A DNA stretch of 64,000 bases from Planctomycetota bacterium (GTDB lineage: Bacteria; Planctomycetota; UBA1135; GCA-002686595): the NCBI GenBank assembly GCA_030746555.1, contig JASLMK010000078.1:112988-176987 (forward strand). The letters are read 5' to 3'. Numbering within the stretch: the first letter of the stretch is position 1; each line of letters starts with the position of its first letter. The notes beneath the pieces were generated by a model. It made no database searches. It saw only the letters and a list, made by a program, of their open reading frames with translations, and was not told the origin of the DNA. Shown one piece after another: positions 26,602-34,924 of this stretch. Both the position numbers and the translations under genes were made by a program.

Positions 26602-28745
26602 CGCAGCAGGGCGGGAGCCTCGCAGACGCCCTCGTGGCAGACGTACACGGCGGGCACTCCGTCGCGCGGCGTCTTGCCCTTGGCGGGCGGCAGGACCCCG
26701 GCGACCTCTTCGTCCGTACCTGAGGGGATGAGGGCGAACACGCGACGCGGGGGCCACTGGCGGCGCAGGCGCCCCAGCTCGGCGCGCACGGCCTCGTCGC
26801 CGGGCTCGCCGGCCACGAAGACCTCGGGGGGCTCGCCCTCCAAGAAGTCGATCAGCACCAGCAGCTGGGAGCAAGCCGTGGGCCAGTTCGCCAGGTCGGT
26901 CGCGTGGCGCCGCAGCGTCGCCCGCGCGCGCTCCACCAGCTCCGGATTGCCCGTCAACAGGCCCAGGCGCGCAGCGTTCATGCCCGCCACCCCGACATCA
27001 CTGGGGAGGCTGCTCTCCTGTGCCGAGCTCGTGCGTACCGGGAGGGCCTCGTGCTCGTCGGAGACCGAGAAGTAGCCGCCGCGCTCCTCGTCCGCGAAGT
27101 GCTCTTCGACGAAGGCGTGCAGCTCCAAGGCCGCCCCCGCCCAGCGCAGGTCCGCATCGGCCTCGAACAGATCGAGCAGGCCCTGGGTCACGAAGGCGTG
27201 GTCCTCGAGGTAGCCGTCGAGATGCGAGCGCTCCCCGCGGCGGGTGCGAAAGAGCCCGCCGTCCTCACGCCGCATCTTCTCCAGGAGGAAGGTCGCGTTG
27301 CGGCGCGCCGTTTCCAGGTAGTCGGGACGCTCGAAGACGACCGCCGCCCGGGCGAAGGCGCTCAACATCAACCCGTTCCAGGAGGAGAGGATCTTGTCGT
27401 CGAGCAGCGGGTGGACGCGGGTCTCGCGGCGCGCGTACAGGGCTGCGCGGCAGCGGACGAGGGCCGCCTCGACCGCTTCGATGCTGTCGCCTGTCTTCTC
27501 CGCAATCCTCTCGAGGGGAACACGGCGCGTCAGGACGTGGTGACCCTCGAAGTCGGGGTGGGGACCGATGCCGTAGGCGGCGCGCGCGACCGCCGCGTCC
27601 TCCCCGCACACCTCGTTCAGTTCCTCGGCGCTCCAGACGAAGAACTTGCCCTCCTCCCCTTCGCTGTCGGCGTCGGTCGCGGAGTAGAAGCCGCCCTCGG
27701 GGCTGGTCATCTCGCGCGTGACGTAGGCGAGGATCTCCTCGCTGACGCGCCGGTAGAGCGGCTTGTGTGTGGCCTGCCAGGCCTCCATGTAGAGGCTCGC
27801 GAGCTGGGAGTTGTCGTAGAGCATCTTCTCGAAGTGCGGCACGGTCCACTCGCGGTCTACCGCGTAGCGGGCGAAGCCGCCGCCGATCTGGTCGTAGATG
27901 CCGCCCTCGGCCATCTCGACCAGGGTCTTCTCCACCATCGCCACCGCGCCTGGATCGGGGGCCGTCGCGCCGTGGCGCAACAGGTACACCATCTCCGAGC
28001 AGCGTGGAAACTTTGGGGCGTAGCCCGGCGGGTAGGCGAACCCGCCGTGGACGGAGTCGAAGCGCTGCCGCGCCTCGGTCACGGTGTCGCCGAGCAGGTC
28101 GGCACCGGGCGCCTCTCCGGGTTTCGCACTGCCGGCGGCGCGCAAGGCGCCCACCAGCTGGGCGCCGACGCGCTCGACCTCTTCGCGATGGTCGATCCAG
28201 ACCGTGTGCAGGCGCTTGAGCACGTCCTCGAACCCGGGACGCCCGTACCTCGCCCGCGGGGGGAAGTAGGTGCCACCGAAGAACGGCTCGAGCTCGGGCG
28301 TGAGGAACACCGACATCGGCCAGCCCCCGCTCCCGTCGTTCAGGCGCTGCACCGCCGCCATGTAGATCTCGTCGAGGTCCGGCCGCTCCTCGCGGTCCAC
28401 CTTGACGCACACGAACCAGCGGTTCATCAGCGCGGCGATCTCGGGGTCCTCGAAGGACTCGCGCTCCATCACGTGGCACCAATGGCAGGCGGAGTAGCCG
28501 ATGGAGAGGAAGATAGGCTTGTCCTCCTCCTTGGCCCGCGCGAGCGCCTCGGGCCCCCACGGATACCAGTCGACCGGATTGTGCTGATGCTGGAGAAGGT
28601 AGGGCGAGGTCTCGCCCGCCAGCCGGTTGGTCTCACGCTTCACGGGTTCTCCCGTCGGTGGATGCTGCGGCTCCGCGGGTCGCGCGTCGGCCCCGGTCCC
28701 ACCGAGCACCGCCGCGACGAGAAAACACGAGGAGATCCTATTCAT
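26598..28745 (-). CDS. DUF255 / YyaL-type thioredoxin-fold protein, exported
   Basis: 715 residues. A signal-like N-terminus (about 1-22) is followed by the highly conserved DUF255 thioredoxin domain: '[25 protein letters not shown]' region, then '[13 protein letters not shown]' with redox pair C87/C90, '[13 protein letters not shown]' and '[11 protein letters not shown]'. The remaining ~450 residues form the N-acylglucosamine-2-epimerase-like (alpha/alpha)6 barrel of the family ('[22 protein letters not shown]', 'EGKFFVWS'). Length fits the YyaL/SPATA20 family. The cellular role is unsettled, and the family is usually taken as a redox or sugar-binding protein. It is divergent from the selenocysteine glutaredoxin candidate with only 51 bp between starts, suggesting shared redox-related regulation. 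Confidence 0.9.
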   Translation of the reverse strand: MNRISSCFLVAAVLGGTGADARPAEPQHPPTGEPVKRETNRLAGETSPYLLQHQHNPVDWYPWGPEALARAKEEDKPIFLSIGYSACHWCHVMERESFEDPEIAALMNRWFVCVKVDREERPDLDEIYMAAVQRLNDGSGGWPMSVFLTPELEPFFGGTYFPPRARYGRPGFEDVLKRLHTVWIDHREEVERVGAQLVGALRAAGSAKPGEAPGADLLGDTVTEARQRFDSVHGGFAYPPGYAPKFPRCSEMVYLLRHGATAPDPGAVAMVEKTLVEMAEGGIYDQIGGGFARYAVDREWTVPHFEKMLYDNSQLASLYMEAWQATHKPLYRRVSEEILAYVTREMTSPEGGFYSATDADSEGEEGKFFVWSAEELNEVCGEDAAVARAAYGIGPHPDFEGHHVLTRRVPLERIAEKTGDSIEAVEAALVRCRAALYARRETRVHPLLDDKILSSWNGLMLSAFARAAVVFERPDYLETARRNATFLLEKMRREDGGLFRTRRGERSHLDGYLEDHAFVTQGLLDLFEADADLRWAGAALELHAFVEEHFADEERGGYFSVSDEHEALPVRTSSAQESSLPSDVGVAGMNAARLGLLTGNPELVERARATLRRHATDLANWPTACSQLLVLIDFLEGEPPEVFVAGEPGDEAVRAELGRLRRQWPPRRVFALIPSGTDEEVAGVLPPAKGKTPRDGVPAVYVCHEGVCEAPALLR

Positions 28746-28796
28746 CGCTGGTCTCTACGCGCCGAGGCGCTCCCTGCGAGATGATATCCTCCCCGC

Positions 28797-29033
28797 ATGG
28801 AAGCCGTCATGTACAGCTGGTCCACGTGACCCTTCTGCACTCGGGCCCGTGAGGTCCTGGCGCAACACGAGATTCCCCTCAGCGAGCACGTCATGGACGA
28901 TCGAGACGAGGAGCTGGCGGAGTTGAAGGCACGCTTCGCCCACCCCACCGTCCCCATCGTCTTGATCGACGGTGAGCTCGTCGGGGGCTGCGACGACTTG
29001 GAGGCCTTCCTCCGTTCGCACGACGGGGCTTGA
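28797..29033 (+). CDS. Glutaredoxin with in-frame TGA (candidate selenoprotein)
   Basis: ATG 28797 to TGA 29031-29033 gives 78 residues if the internal TGA at 28827-28829 is read through. Before it comes MEAVMYSWST, after it PFCTRAREVLAQHEIP, then 'HPTVPIVLIDGELVGGCDDL'. This is a complete short glutaredoxin: the active site would be U11-P-F-C14, with the cis-Pro T-V-P and the G-G-C-D-D glutathione-binding motif all in place. TGA sits exactly at the first catalytic Cys of the CPFC motif, the position where Sec is found in known Sec-glutaredoxins. Weak stem-loops can be drawn just after the TGA. A TGC-to-TGA sequencing error or a pseudogene is the alternative, but no other lesion is present. 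It lies divergent to DUF255 and ends 10 bp before the convergent M20 gene. Confidence 0.8.
28827..28858 (+). promoter_or_regulatory. Possible SECIS-like stem-loop after UGA
   Basis: Starting at the in-frame TGA, GACC (28828-28831) can pair with GGTC (28853-28856), and CAC (28838-28840) with GTG (28849-28851) around an 8-nt loop TCGGGCCC. An alternative CTC/GAG stem presents GGGCCCGT as the loop. Bacterial SECIS elements sit in this place and carry G near the loop start, but both folds are short and the loop is slightly close to the UGA, so this is only a candidate. Confidence 0.3.
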
Positions 29034-29043
29034 CCGCCCCAGG

Positions 29044-30459
29044 TCAGCGAGCGTGGGCGCGATGGTGCCCGGCGAGCACGTCGGCCACGCAGCAGGTCAG
29101 CTTGATGCCCATCGCGACGTCTAGGAACTCGTTGGGCCCGTGTGCGTTCGAACCGGGACCCAGCACTCCGGTGATCAGGAACTGGGCCGCGGGGAACTCC
29201 TCGCCGAGCATGCCCATGAAGGGGATCGAGCCCCCCTCGCCCATGTAGACGGCGCCACGGCCGAAGTAGGTCCGGGAGGCGGCCTCGGTGACCTCCTCCA
29301 ACCAGGGCGCGAGCCGCGGGGCATTCCAGCCGTCGCACGGCTCGTCGAGGTCGAGGTTGACCCGCGCGCCGTAGGGCGGGTCGGCCTCCAGGATCGCCTT
29401 CAGGGCGCCCGCCGCCCGGGCGGAGTCCGCCGCCGGCGGCAGGCGCAAGGAGAGCGCCGCCTTGGTCGCCGGACGCAGCACGTTGCCCGCGTCCGCCAGG
29501 GCCGGCAGGCCGCCGGCGCCGGTGACGGAGAGGGCCGGCCGCCAGGTGCGGGCGAGGACCTGCTCGGCCGGATCGCTCCCTACCGGACCGCTCCCCTCGA
29601 CGAACGGGAACTTTCCCGACACCGCCGCGCCCAGGTTCCCGGCCGCTACGGCGGCCTGCGCCACGCGCTCGGGCGGGATGTCCACGTGGCACTCGGGCAG
29701 GAGGACCTCTCCGGTCGCCTGGTCCTCGACGCGGCTCAAGAGCGAGCGCAGGATGCGGAAGCTCGAGGGCACGATCCCGCTCGCGTCACCGGAGTGGACG
29801 CCCTCGTTCAGGATCTCCACCGAGAGGGTTCCGGTCACCATCCCGCGCAGGGAGGTCGTGCTCCACAGCTGGTCGTAGTTCCCGCAGCCCGAGTCGAGGC
29901 AGACGACGAGCTGCGGCTCGCCGATCCGGTCGCGGAGGTGCTCGATGACTGCGGGCAGGTCGTAGCTCCCGCTCTCCTCGCAGGCCTCGATCAGCACGAC
30001 GCAGCGCCCGTGGGGCGTCTTCTCGCGCGCCAGAGCCTCCAGGGCGGTCAGGGAGGCGAAGGCCGCGTAGCCGTCGTCTGCGCCGCCCCGCCCATAAAGG
30101 CGGTCGCCGCGCAGGACCGGCTCCCACGGCCCCAGGCCCTCGGCCCAGCCGGTCATCTCAGGCTGCTTGTCCAGGTGGCCGTAGAGCAGGACCGTGTCGT
30201 CGATCTCGCCCGGCAGCTCCATGTAGATCACCGGTGTGCGGCCGTCGAGGCGCACGACCTCCAGCTCGAGCCCCTCGAGAGGCCTCTTCGCGCACCAAGC
30301 GGCGATCAGCTCCACCGCTCGGTCGATGTGACCGTTCGCGGCCCAGTCCGCATCGAAGTGCGGGGACTTGGCCGGGATGCGGATGTAGTCGACCAGGGCC
30401 GGAACGATCTCGTCCCGCCAGGTCCGTTCGACGAACTCGCGCGTACGCTCTGCGTCCAT
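29044..30459 (-). CDS. M20 family metallopeptidase (dipeptidase)
   Basis: 471 residues, cytoplasmic (no leader). M20/M28 zinc-peptidase signatures are in order: 'VLLYGHLDKQPE' (first metal His/Asp, about 93-98), 'LYGRGGADDGYAAF' (bridging Asp), 'LIEACEESGSYDL' (catalytic Glu and metal Glu), 'VVCLDSGC' (metal Asp) and 'GSNAHGPNEFL' (last metal His). Between them lies the lid/dimerisation domain ('HSGDASGIVPSSFRILRSLLSR'). The pattern fits the CPG2-like dipeptidase branch, which hydrolyses dipeptides or N-acyl amino acids using two zinc ions. Length is normal for the family. It lies convergent to the glutaredoxin (10-bp gap) and 38 bp downstream of the Gfo/Idh gene in the same direction. Confidence 0.9.
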   Translation of the reverse strand: MDAERTREFVERTWRDEIVPALVDYIRIPAKSPHFDADWAANGHIDRAVELIAAWCAKRPLEGLELEVVRLDGRTPVIYMELPGEIDDTVLLYGHLDKQPEMTGWAEGLGPWEPVLRGDRLYGRGGADDGYAAFASLTALEALAREKTPHGRCVVLIEACEESGSYDLPAVIEHLRDRIGEPQLVVCLDSGCGNYDQLWSTTSLRGMVTGTLSVEILNEGVHSGDASGIVPSSFRILRSLLSRVEDQATGEVLLPECHVDIPPERVAQAAVAAGNLGAAVSGKFPFVEGSGPVGSDPAEQVLARTWRPALSVTGAGGLPALADAGNVLRPATKAALSLRLPPAADSARAAGALKAILEADPPYGARVNLDLDEPCDGWNAPRLAPWLEEVTEAASRTYFGRGAVYMGEGGSIPFMGMLGEEFPAAQFLITGVLGPGSNAHGPNEFLDVAMGIKLTCCVADVLAGHHRAHAR

Positions 30460-30497
30460 GTCTGATCAGGTTCGGCCGTCGCCCGCTCGCACGCGGT

Positions 30498-31874
30498 CTA
30501 CAGGCGGAAGTCCCAGCCCTCGCGGTACTCCTTGGTGACCAGAGCCGTCGCGTCGTCGCGGCCCTCGAAGATCATCGTCTCGGGGTCGTAGGCGAGCTTG
30601 CCGCCGACGCGCTGGGCGATGCAGCCGAGCAGGATCATCTCGGTGAAGGGCGCCGCGTAGGAGAAGTTGCACTTGGGGAAGTCGTAGGGCTTCTCTTCGG
30701 TGCATGCGAGGTACCACTCCTTGTGGTGCCCCTCAGCCGAGCGCTCGATCTTCTGCTCGGGCGTGCCGACCTCCTCGTGCAGGGACTCGGGGAGCAGCTG
30801 GGGCACGTTGCGCGCCTGACCGAGGGCGATCATCTTCGCGTCGGTGCCGATGTAGAGCGCGCCCTCGCTCGTCATCTCCTTGCCTTCGGGGAGCTCCTCG
30901 GGCCGGTCGGGCCGGTTGCCCCCGTCGTGCCAGAACACGTCGAAGGCGGGACGCTCGCCCTTGGCGGGGAAGCGGAAGCGGACGGTCGAGCTCTCAGCGT
31001 AGCGCGGCGAGTCCCCGAAGGCGCCGCCCGCGACCAGCTCCACCTCGGTCGGGTAGCCGGGCTCCAGCGCCCAGTAGAGCGGGTCCATCTCGTGGCAGGC
31101 CATGTCCCCCAGCGCCCCGCAGCCGAAGTCCCAGAAGCCGCGCCAGTTGAACGGGTGGTAGAGCCCGCCCCAGCGGTCGGCGGGCTCGTGGCGGAAGGGC
31201 CGCATCTGTGCCGGCCCGATCCACGAGTCCCAGTCGAGGCGGTCGGGCACAGGCTCGCCGCCGTCGGGGATCCCCTCGCCCTGGCGCCACCAGGGACGGT
31301 TGGACCAGACGTGGGCCTCGACGAGGTCGCCGATGGCCCCGCCGCGCAGGTAGTCGATCGTGGCGCGCAGGGAGTCGGAGGCGTGCCCCTGGTTGCCCAT
31401 CTGCGTGGCGAGCTTCGTCTTGCGCTGGGCGATGCCGAGTTGGCGCGCCTCCCAGACCGTGTGGGTCAGGGGCTTTTGCGTGTACACGTGCATGCCGCGC
31501 ATCATCGCCTGGATCGTCGCCGGGTAGTGTTGGTGGTCGGGCGTGCCGACCATCACCGCGTCGATCTCCTTCTCGTGCGCGTCGAACATCGCCCGGTAGT
31601 CGGTGTATCCCTTGGCCTCGGGCCAGCGCCCGGCGCAGTTCCCCCAGCGATCGGTGTCCGCGTCGCAGTACGCCGTACAACCCGCGCCGAGTCCCGCAAG
31701 GGGTCCGATGTGCTGCCCACCGGCGATGCCGCCGACCCCGATGTAGGCCACGTTCAAGCGCGCGCCCGAGCCGAGGATGCGCGCGTAGGAGGACGCGCTC
31801 ATCGCCGCCAGTGCGCCCGCGGAGGAGGTGGTCTTGAGGAACGCGCGACGGGTGAAGACGGTTTGCTCGGCCAT
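30498..31874 (-). CDS. Gfo/Idh/MocA oxidoreductase with twin-arginine leader
   Basis: 458 residues from ATG 31874. The N-terminus 'TRRAFLKTTSSAGALAAMSA' is a Tat signal. The Rossmann motif 'NVAYIGVGGIAGGQHIGPLAG' binds the dinucleotide, and 'GTPDHQHYPATIQAMMRGMHVYTQKPLTHTVWEAR' contains the family's (E/Q)KP motif with the usual catalytic Lys. The C-terminal half ('MGNQGHASDSLRATIDYLRGGAIGDLVEAHVW') is the GFO_IDH_MocA_C beta domain. Planctomycetes carry many such periplasmic NAD(P)-dependent sugar oxidoreductases whose cofactor is loaded before export. The substrate is unknown. The open frame extends upstream of 31874 but only this ATG puts the Tat motif at the N-terminus. The 408-bp stretch upstream has no gene. 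Confidence 0.92.
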   Translation of the reverse strand: MAEQTVFTRRAFLKTTSSAGALAAMSASSYARILGSGARLNVAYIGVGGIAGGQHIGPLAGLGAGCTAYCDADTDRWGNCAGRWPEAKGYTDYRAMFDAHEKEIDAVMVGTPDHQHYPATIQAMMRGMHVYTQKPLTHTVWEARQLGIAQRKTKLATQMGNQGHASDSLRATIDYLRGGAIGDLVEAHVWSNRPWWRQGEGIPDGGEPVPDRLDWDSWIGPAQMRPFRHEPADRWGGLYHPFNWRGFWDFGCGALGDMACHEMDPLYWALEPGYPTEVELVAGGAFGDSPRYAESSTVRFRFPAKGERPAFDVFWHDGGNRPDRPEELPEGKEMTSEGALYIGTDAKMIALGQARNVPQLLPESLHEEVGTPEQKIERSAEGHHKEWYLACTEEKPYDFPKCNFSYAAPFTEMILLGCIAQRVGGKLAYDPETMIFEGRDDATALVTKEYREGWDFRL

Positions 31875-32282
31875 GTTGATCTCCGGATTCCTGCGGGGGC
31901 GCCATGATACGCGCTGGACGCCCACGAGGGGGCGCTGCAGGGTTGCCATCATGAGGAAGCTCGCACGTTCGCAGGGGCTCGCTCTCTTCGCTCTTCCGCT
32001 CGCATCGGTCGCGGCGAGGGCTGGCCTTCGAGGGCCGCCCACGTGCAGCTCGTCCAGCATTCAGCTGGACATGCCCGAGGGGAGTGCTCCCGCCACCGTT
32101 CTGCACGCAGGCTGACGCAGAGTCGGCGGAGACCGCCGAAGGAGCCATCACGCAAGCCGCCGAACCGACGGTTCAGCGGCTCGGGTGCCCCACGTCTCCG
32201 CCTGGCTCCACAGGGTGTCTGCGGTCCGTCCACCACGACGTCGTCACGGTGCATGTGACGCCGAAACCCCCTCTGCCGTTCA
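31875..32282. other. Intergenic stretch with two tandem palindromes
   Basis: 408 bp between two minus-strand genes. Open frames here have no coherent protein composition. Two adjacent palindromes stand out: TCGGCGG-AGA-CCGCCGA at 32123-32139 and an 11+1+11 near-perfect palindrome at 32157-32179 (CCGCCGAACCG / CGGTTCAGCGG, one mismatch). They resemble small dispersed intergenic repeats of the 'gcggtctccgccgactctgc' kind that I recall from other genomes. The promoter of the Gfo/Idh gene should lie at the left end, but no clear box is seen. Confidence 0.5.
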
Positions 32283-32831
32283 TCATCGTTCGTTGACGCG
32301 GATCACCTGCTCCAACGCGGCGGCGGCGGCGGGCAGGGCGCGCGGTGCGTGGCGAAGGAGCGTGCGGGCCGTGGCGACCTCGCGCTCGGGGACGCGCGGG
32401 AGCTGCTCGATGGTGTCGGCGATCCACAAGTTGACCAGGTCGGTGACCTGCTGGGCGGTGATCTCCAGCCACTCGCCGCCGCGGCGCTCGCGCAGTCGCG
32501 AGGGAGCGCTCTCGTCGGCGGGCACCTCCATCGTGTGGCGACGGCCGTAGCACCACAACCACACCAAGGCCTCCGCCTCGGCACCGATCACCCCCCGCAG
32601 GCGATCGCGCTCCGACTCTCCCAAGGTCGGGTGAGAGAAGTACTCCGTGCCGTAGAGCGAGTGGCAGAGGCCGGCGTCGCACAGCTGCGGCCTCGCACCC
32701 CACTCCGCGAGCAGCTCCTTGGTCCCGATCAGGTGCGGGAGGAGGTCCTCGTTCGAGTTGTGTCGCGTGTTCCCGACGTCGAGCTCATCGAGCAAGGCCA
32801 GGGCGGCGCCGGCATCGTGTTGGGGGTCCAT
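32283..32831 (-). CDS. DUF6817-like (HD-related) protein
   Basis: 182 residues from the ATG at 32831; the frame is open to 33527 but the extra part is Pro/Gly shadow of the peroxidase gene on the other strand. The core pattern 'NSNEDLLPHLIGTKELLAEWG' then 'LCDAGLCHSLYGTEYF' matches what I know as DUF6817: spaced His residues and an 'AGLxHSxYGT' motif reminiscent of a degenerate HD phosphohydrolase fold. The rest is helical ('EAEALVWLWCYGRRH', 'QVTDLVNLWIADTIEQL'). A metal-dependent hydrolase function is plausible but unproven. It stands alone and is divergent from the MauG-type peroxidase gene (214 bp apart), with no leader peptide, so it is cytoplasmic. Confidence 0.72.
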   Translation of the reverse strand: MDPQHDAGAALALLDELDVGNTRHNSNEDLLPHLIGTKELLAEWGARPQLCDAGLCHSLYGTEYFSHPTLGESERDRLRGVIGAEAEALVWLWCYGRRHTMEVPADESAPSRLRERRGGEWLEITAQQVTDLVNLWIADTIEQLPRVPEREVATARTLLRHAPRALPAAAAALEQVIRVNER

Positions 32832-33045
32832 GTCGTGCTCCAGGGCGGTCGAGGTTCGGTCGGAGCTCCATGCTAGGCTGCCCTCGACCGACGGGACAGG
32901 CCGATCCTCCGCCGCGAAGGAAACTGCGGAAACTGCGAGTCCCGCGGGGCCAGACGGGGTTGCGCCCGGCGAGGTCGGTCGTCTCCCCAGGCGACCGACC
33001 GCTCTTTCAGACCCGAATCCGAGGCCCGACACCCGTCTTTCTCTC

Positions 33046-34794
33046 ATGAAGATACCGCACCGCATCCGCGCGGTGGGGGCAGGCCTCGGCTTTGCCCTCG
33101 TCGCTACCGGCCTCTTGTCTCCTCCCGGCATCGGCGCGAGCGCCACGGCCTCACCGCCGGCAGCCCTGCAGGGGCCACCGCCGCCGCCTCCGCCGCCTCC
33201 GCCTCCGCCTCCGCCTCCGCCGCCTCCGCCCGCCCTCGGGTTGGACCCGCCTCCGGTGCCGGTCGAGAACCCGATCACCGAGGAGAAGCGCGTCCTCGGC
33301 AAGCTCCTGTTCTGGGAGGAGCAGCTCTCCTCCGACAACACGATGGCCTGCGGCACCTGCCATCGGTTCAAGTCGGGAGGTACGGACCCCCGCGAGGCGC
33401 GCCACCCGGGCCCCGACGGGATCTTCTTCAACCTCGACGACAAGCTCGGCTCGGCGGGGGTGATCCGCTCAGACGCCCTGGCGGAGTTCCTCTCCGACGC
33501 GACCTTCGGCTTCGACGTCCAGGTCACCGGCCGCGCCGCGAACCCCGTCCCGATGGCGGCCTACGCGCCCGAGCTCTTCTGGGACGGACGCGCTTCGAGC
33601 ACCTTCATCGACCCCGAGACCGGCCAGGTGAGCATCTCCCAGGGGGGCGCGCTGGAGAGCCAGTCGGTCGGCCCGCCGATGTCGGACGTCGAGATGGCCC
33701 ACGAGGCACGCGACTGGGGCCAGCTGACCGCGAAGCTGGAGACCGTCACGCCCATGGCCCTGGCGACGAACCTGCCGGACGACATGGCCGCGGCGGTCGC
33801 CGGCGGGGCCACCTACCCCGACCTGTTCGCGGCCGCCTTCGGTGACGGCACCGTCACCGCCGAGCGGATCGCCTTCGCGATCGCTACCTACGAACGGACG
33901 CTGATCCCCGACCAGACTCCCTGGGACCTGTTCATCGCGGGCGACGACGACGCCATGACGCCCGGGCAGATCGCGGGCTGGAACACCTTCCGTTCGGGTC
34001 AGGCGCGCTGCGACCAGTGCCACACCCCGCCCACCTTCACCGACCACACGTTTCGCAACATCGGCCTGCGCCCGATCGACGAGGACACGGGCCGGCAGGC
34101 GGTCACGGGGAACTTCGGTGACCGGGGGCGCTTCAAGGTCCCGTCCCTGCGCAACGTCGGCCTGAAGCCGACGCTGATGCACAACGGGGGCGTGGTCGGA
34201 GCCGACCTCGAGGACATGCGGGACGTGATCGACTTCTACGAGGAAGTGAACGGTCACAACCAGTTCAACGAGAACCGCGACCCGCTGATCCCGGGCATCA
34301 ACGTGCCGGGCAACCAGGAGGCGGCCTTGGCCGACTTCCTCACCAATGCCCTGACCGACCCGCGCGTGGCGGCGGGGATCTTCCCCTTCGACCGGCCCAC
34401 GCTCCACTCCGAGGTCCTCCCCGCCAACCCCGAGATCGTCGGCAGGCCGACGCCGGGCCAGGGGCTGATCGAGCCGACCGTGATCGCCGTCTCACCGCCG
34501 AACCTGGGCAGCACCGACTTCAAGCTCGGCGTCCACAACGCACGCGGCGGAGCGGTGGCCTACGTCCAGGTCTCCCCCACGCCCTTCGTCGCCCACACGC
34601 GGCTCGACTGGCGCGGACCGGTGGAGCTCGCGGGCGATGGTCCCGGCGAGGGGTTCGGCACCTGGAAGTGGCAGCTCCCCCACGATCCGGTGTTCGTGGG
34701 GACCGACGCCTACATGCAGTGGGTCGTCCTCGACGGGGACGCGCCGAACGGGCACACCGCCCGCAGCGAGACGGTGCACGTGACGATCTTCTGA
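33046..34794 (+). CDS. MauG/CcpA-type di-heme cytochrome c peroxidase, Pro-rich N-terminus
   Basis: 582 residues. A signal peptide (about 1-35) is followed by a run of 19 prolines encoded by an imperfect CCG/CCT microsatellite, then a di-heme peroxidase domain: 'LGKLLFWEEQLSSDNTMACGTCH' with heme motif C102-G-T-C-H106, and C322-D-Q-C-H326 with 'FKVPSLRNVGLKPTLMHNGGV' (distal axial-ligand region). This family reduces H2O2 or modifies proteins oxidatively in the periplasm. The C-terminal ~110 residues form an extra beta-sandwich not usual in CcpA. The gene ends before a strong hairpin at 34823. The ATG at 33046 is the only start giving a leader. Confidence 0.9.
   Translation: MKIPHRIRAVGAGLGFALVATGLLSPPGIGASATASPPAALQGPPPPPPPPPPPPPPPPPPPALGLDPPPVPVENPITEEKRVLGKLLFWEEQLSSDNTMACGTCHRFKSGGTDPREARHPGPDGIFFNLDDKLGSAGVIRSDALAEFLSDATFGFDVQVTGRAANPVPMAAYAPELFWDGRASSTFIDPETGQVSISQGGALESQSVGPPMSDVEMAHEARDWGQLTAKLETVTPMALATNLPDDMAAAVAGGATYPDLFAAAFGDGTVTAERIAFAIATYERTLIPDQTPWDLFIAGDDDAMTPGQIAGWNTFRSGQARCDQCHTPPTFTDHTFRNIGLRPIDEDTGRQAVTGNFGDRGRFKVPSLRNVGLKPTLMHNGGVVGADLEDMRDVIDFYEEVNGHNQFNENRDPLIPGINVPGNQEAALADFLTNALTDPRVAAGIFPFDRPTLHSEVLPANPEIVGRPTPGQGLIEPTVIAVSPPNLGSTDFKLGVHNARGGAVAYVQVSPTPFVAHTRLDWRGPVELAGDGPGEGFGTWKWQLPHDPVFVGTDAYMQWVVLDGDAPNGHTARSETVHVTIF
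33175..33231 (+). repeat. CCG/CCT microsatellite coding polyproline
   Basis: 57 bp of CCN codons (mainly CCGCCT and CCGCCG units) inside the peroxidase gene encode 19 consecutive prolines between the signal peptide and the catalytic domain. Units are short and repeated, so the length may vary by slippage in steps of whole codons without breaking the frame. Confidence 0.85.
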
Positions 34795-34822
34795 TCGGCA
34801 CCCGACCCCGATGGTCCCGTGC

Positions 34823-34854
34823 GGCGCCCGCCCTCCTCCCCGAGGGCGGGCGCC
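34823..34854. terminator. 13-bp perfect GC hairpin
   Basis: GGCGCCCGCCCTC (34823-34835) and GAGGGCGGGCGCC (34842-34854) pair perfectly around a 6-nt loop CTCCCC. It lies 28 bp after the peroxidase stop and 70 bp before the next ATG. No T-tract follows, so it may be a rho-assisted terminator, an RNA-stabilising 3' hairpin or an attenuator for the downstream gene. Confidence 0.6.
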
Positions 34855-34924
34855 GTCGTCATGGCGCGCCGGTCACCGGGCCTTCGGTTTGCCGCGATCG
34901 CTCTCCCGGGCCTATCCTGGGGGC

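Noticed and set aside
28797..28829. Calling the glutaredoxin a simple pseudogene ended by TGA
   Set aside because: Apart from the TGA at exactly the redox Cys codon there is no frameshift or motif loss; read-through as Sec explains it better, although sequencing error remains possible.
28755..29021. Minus-strand open frame across the glutaredoxin
   Set aside because: It is the shadow of the Sec-glutaredoxin; no domain and it would overlap the real gene completely.
31949..32296. Short frames in the 31.9-32.3 kb gap
   Set aside because: No protein-like composition or start context; the palindromes explain the sequence better.
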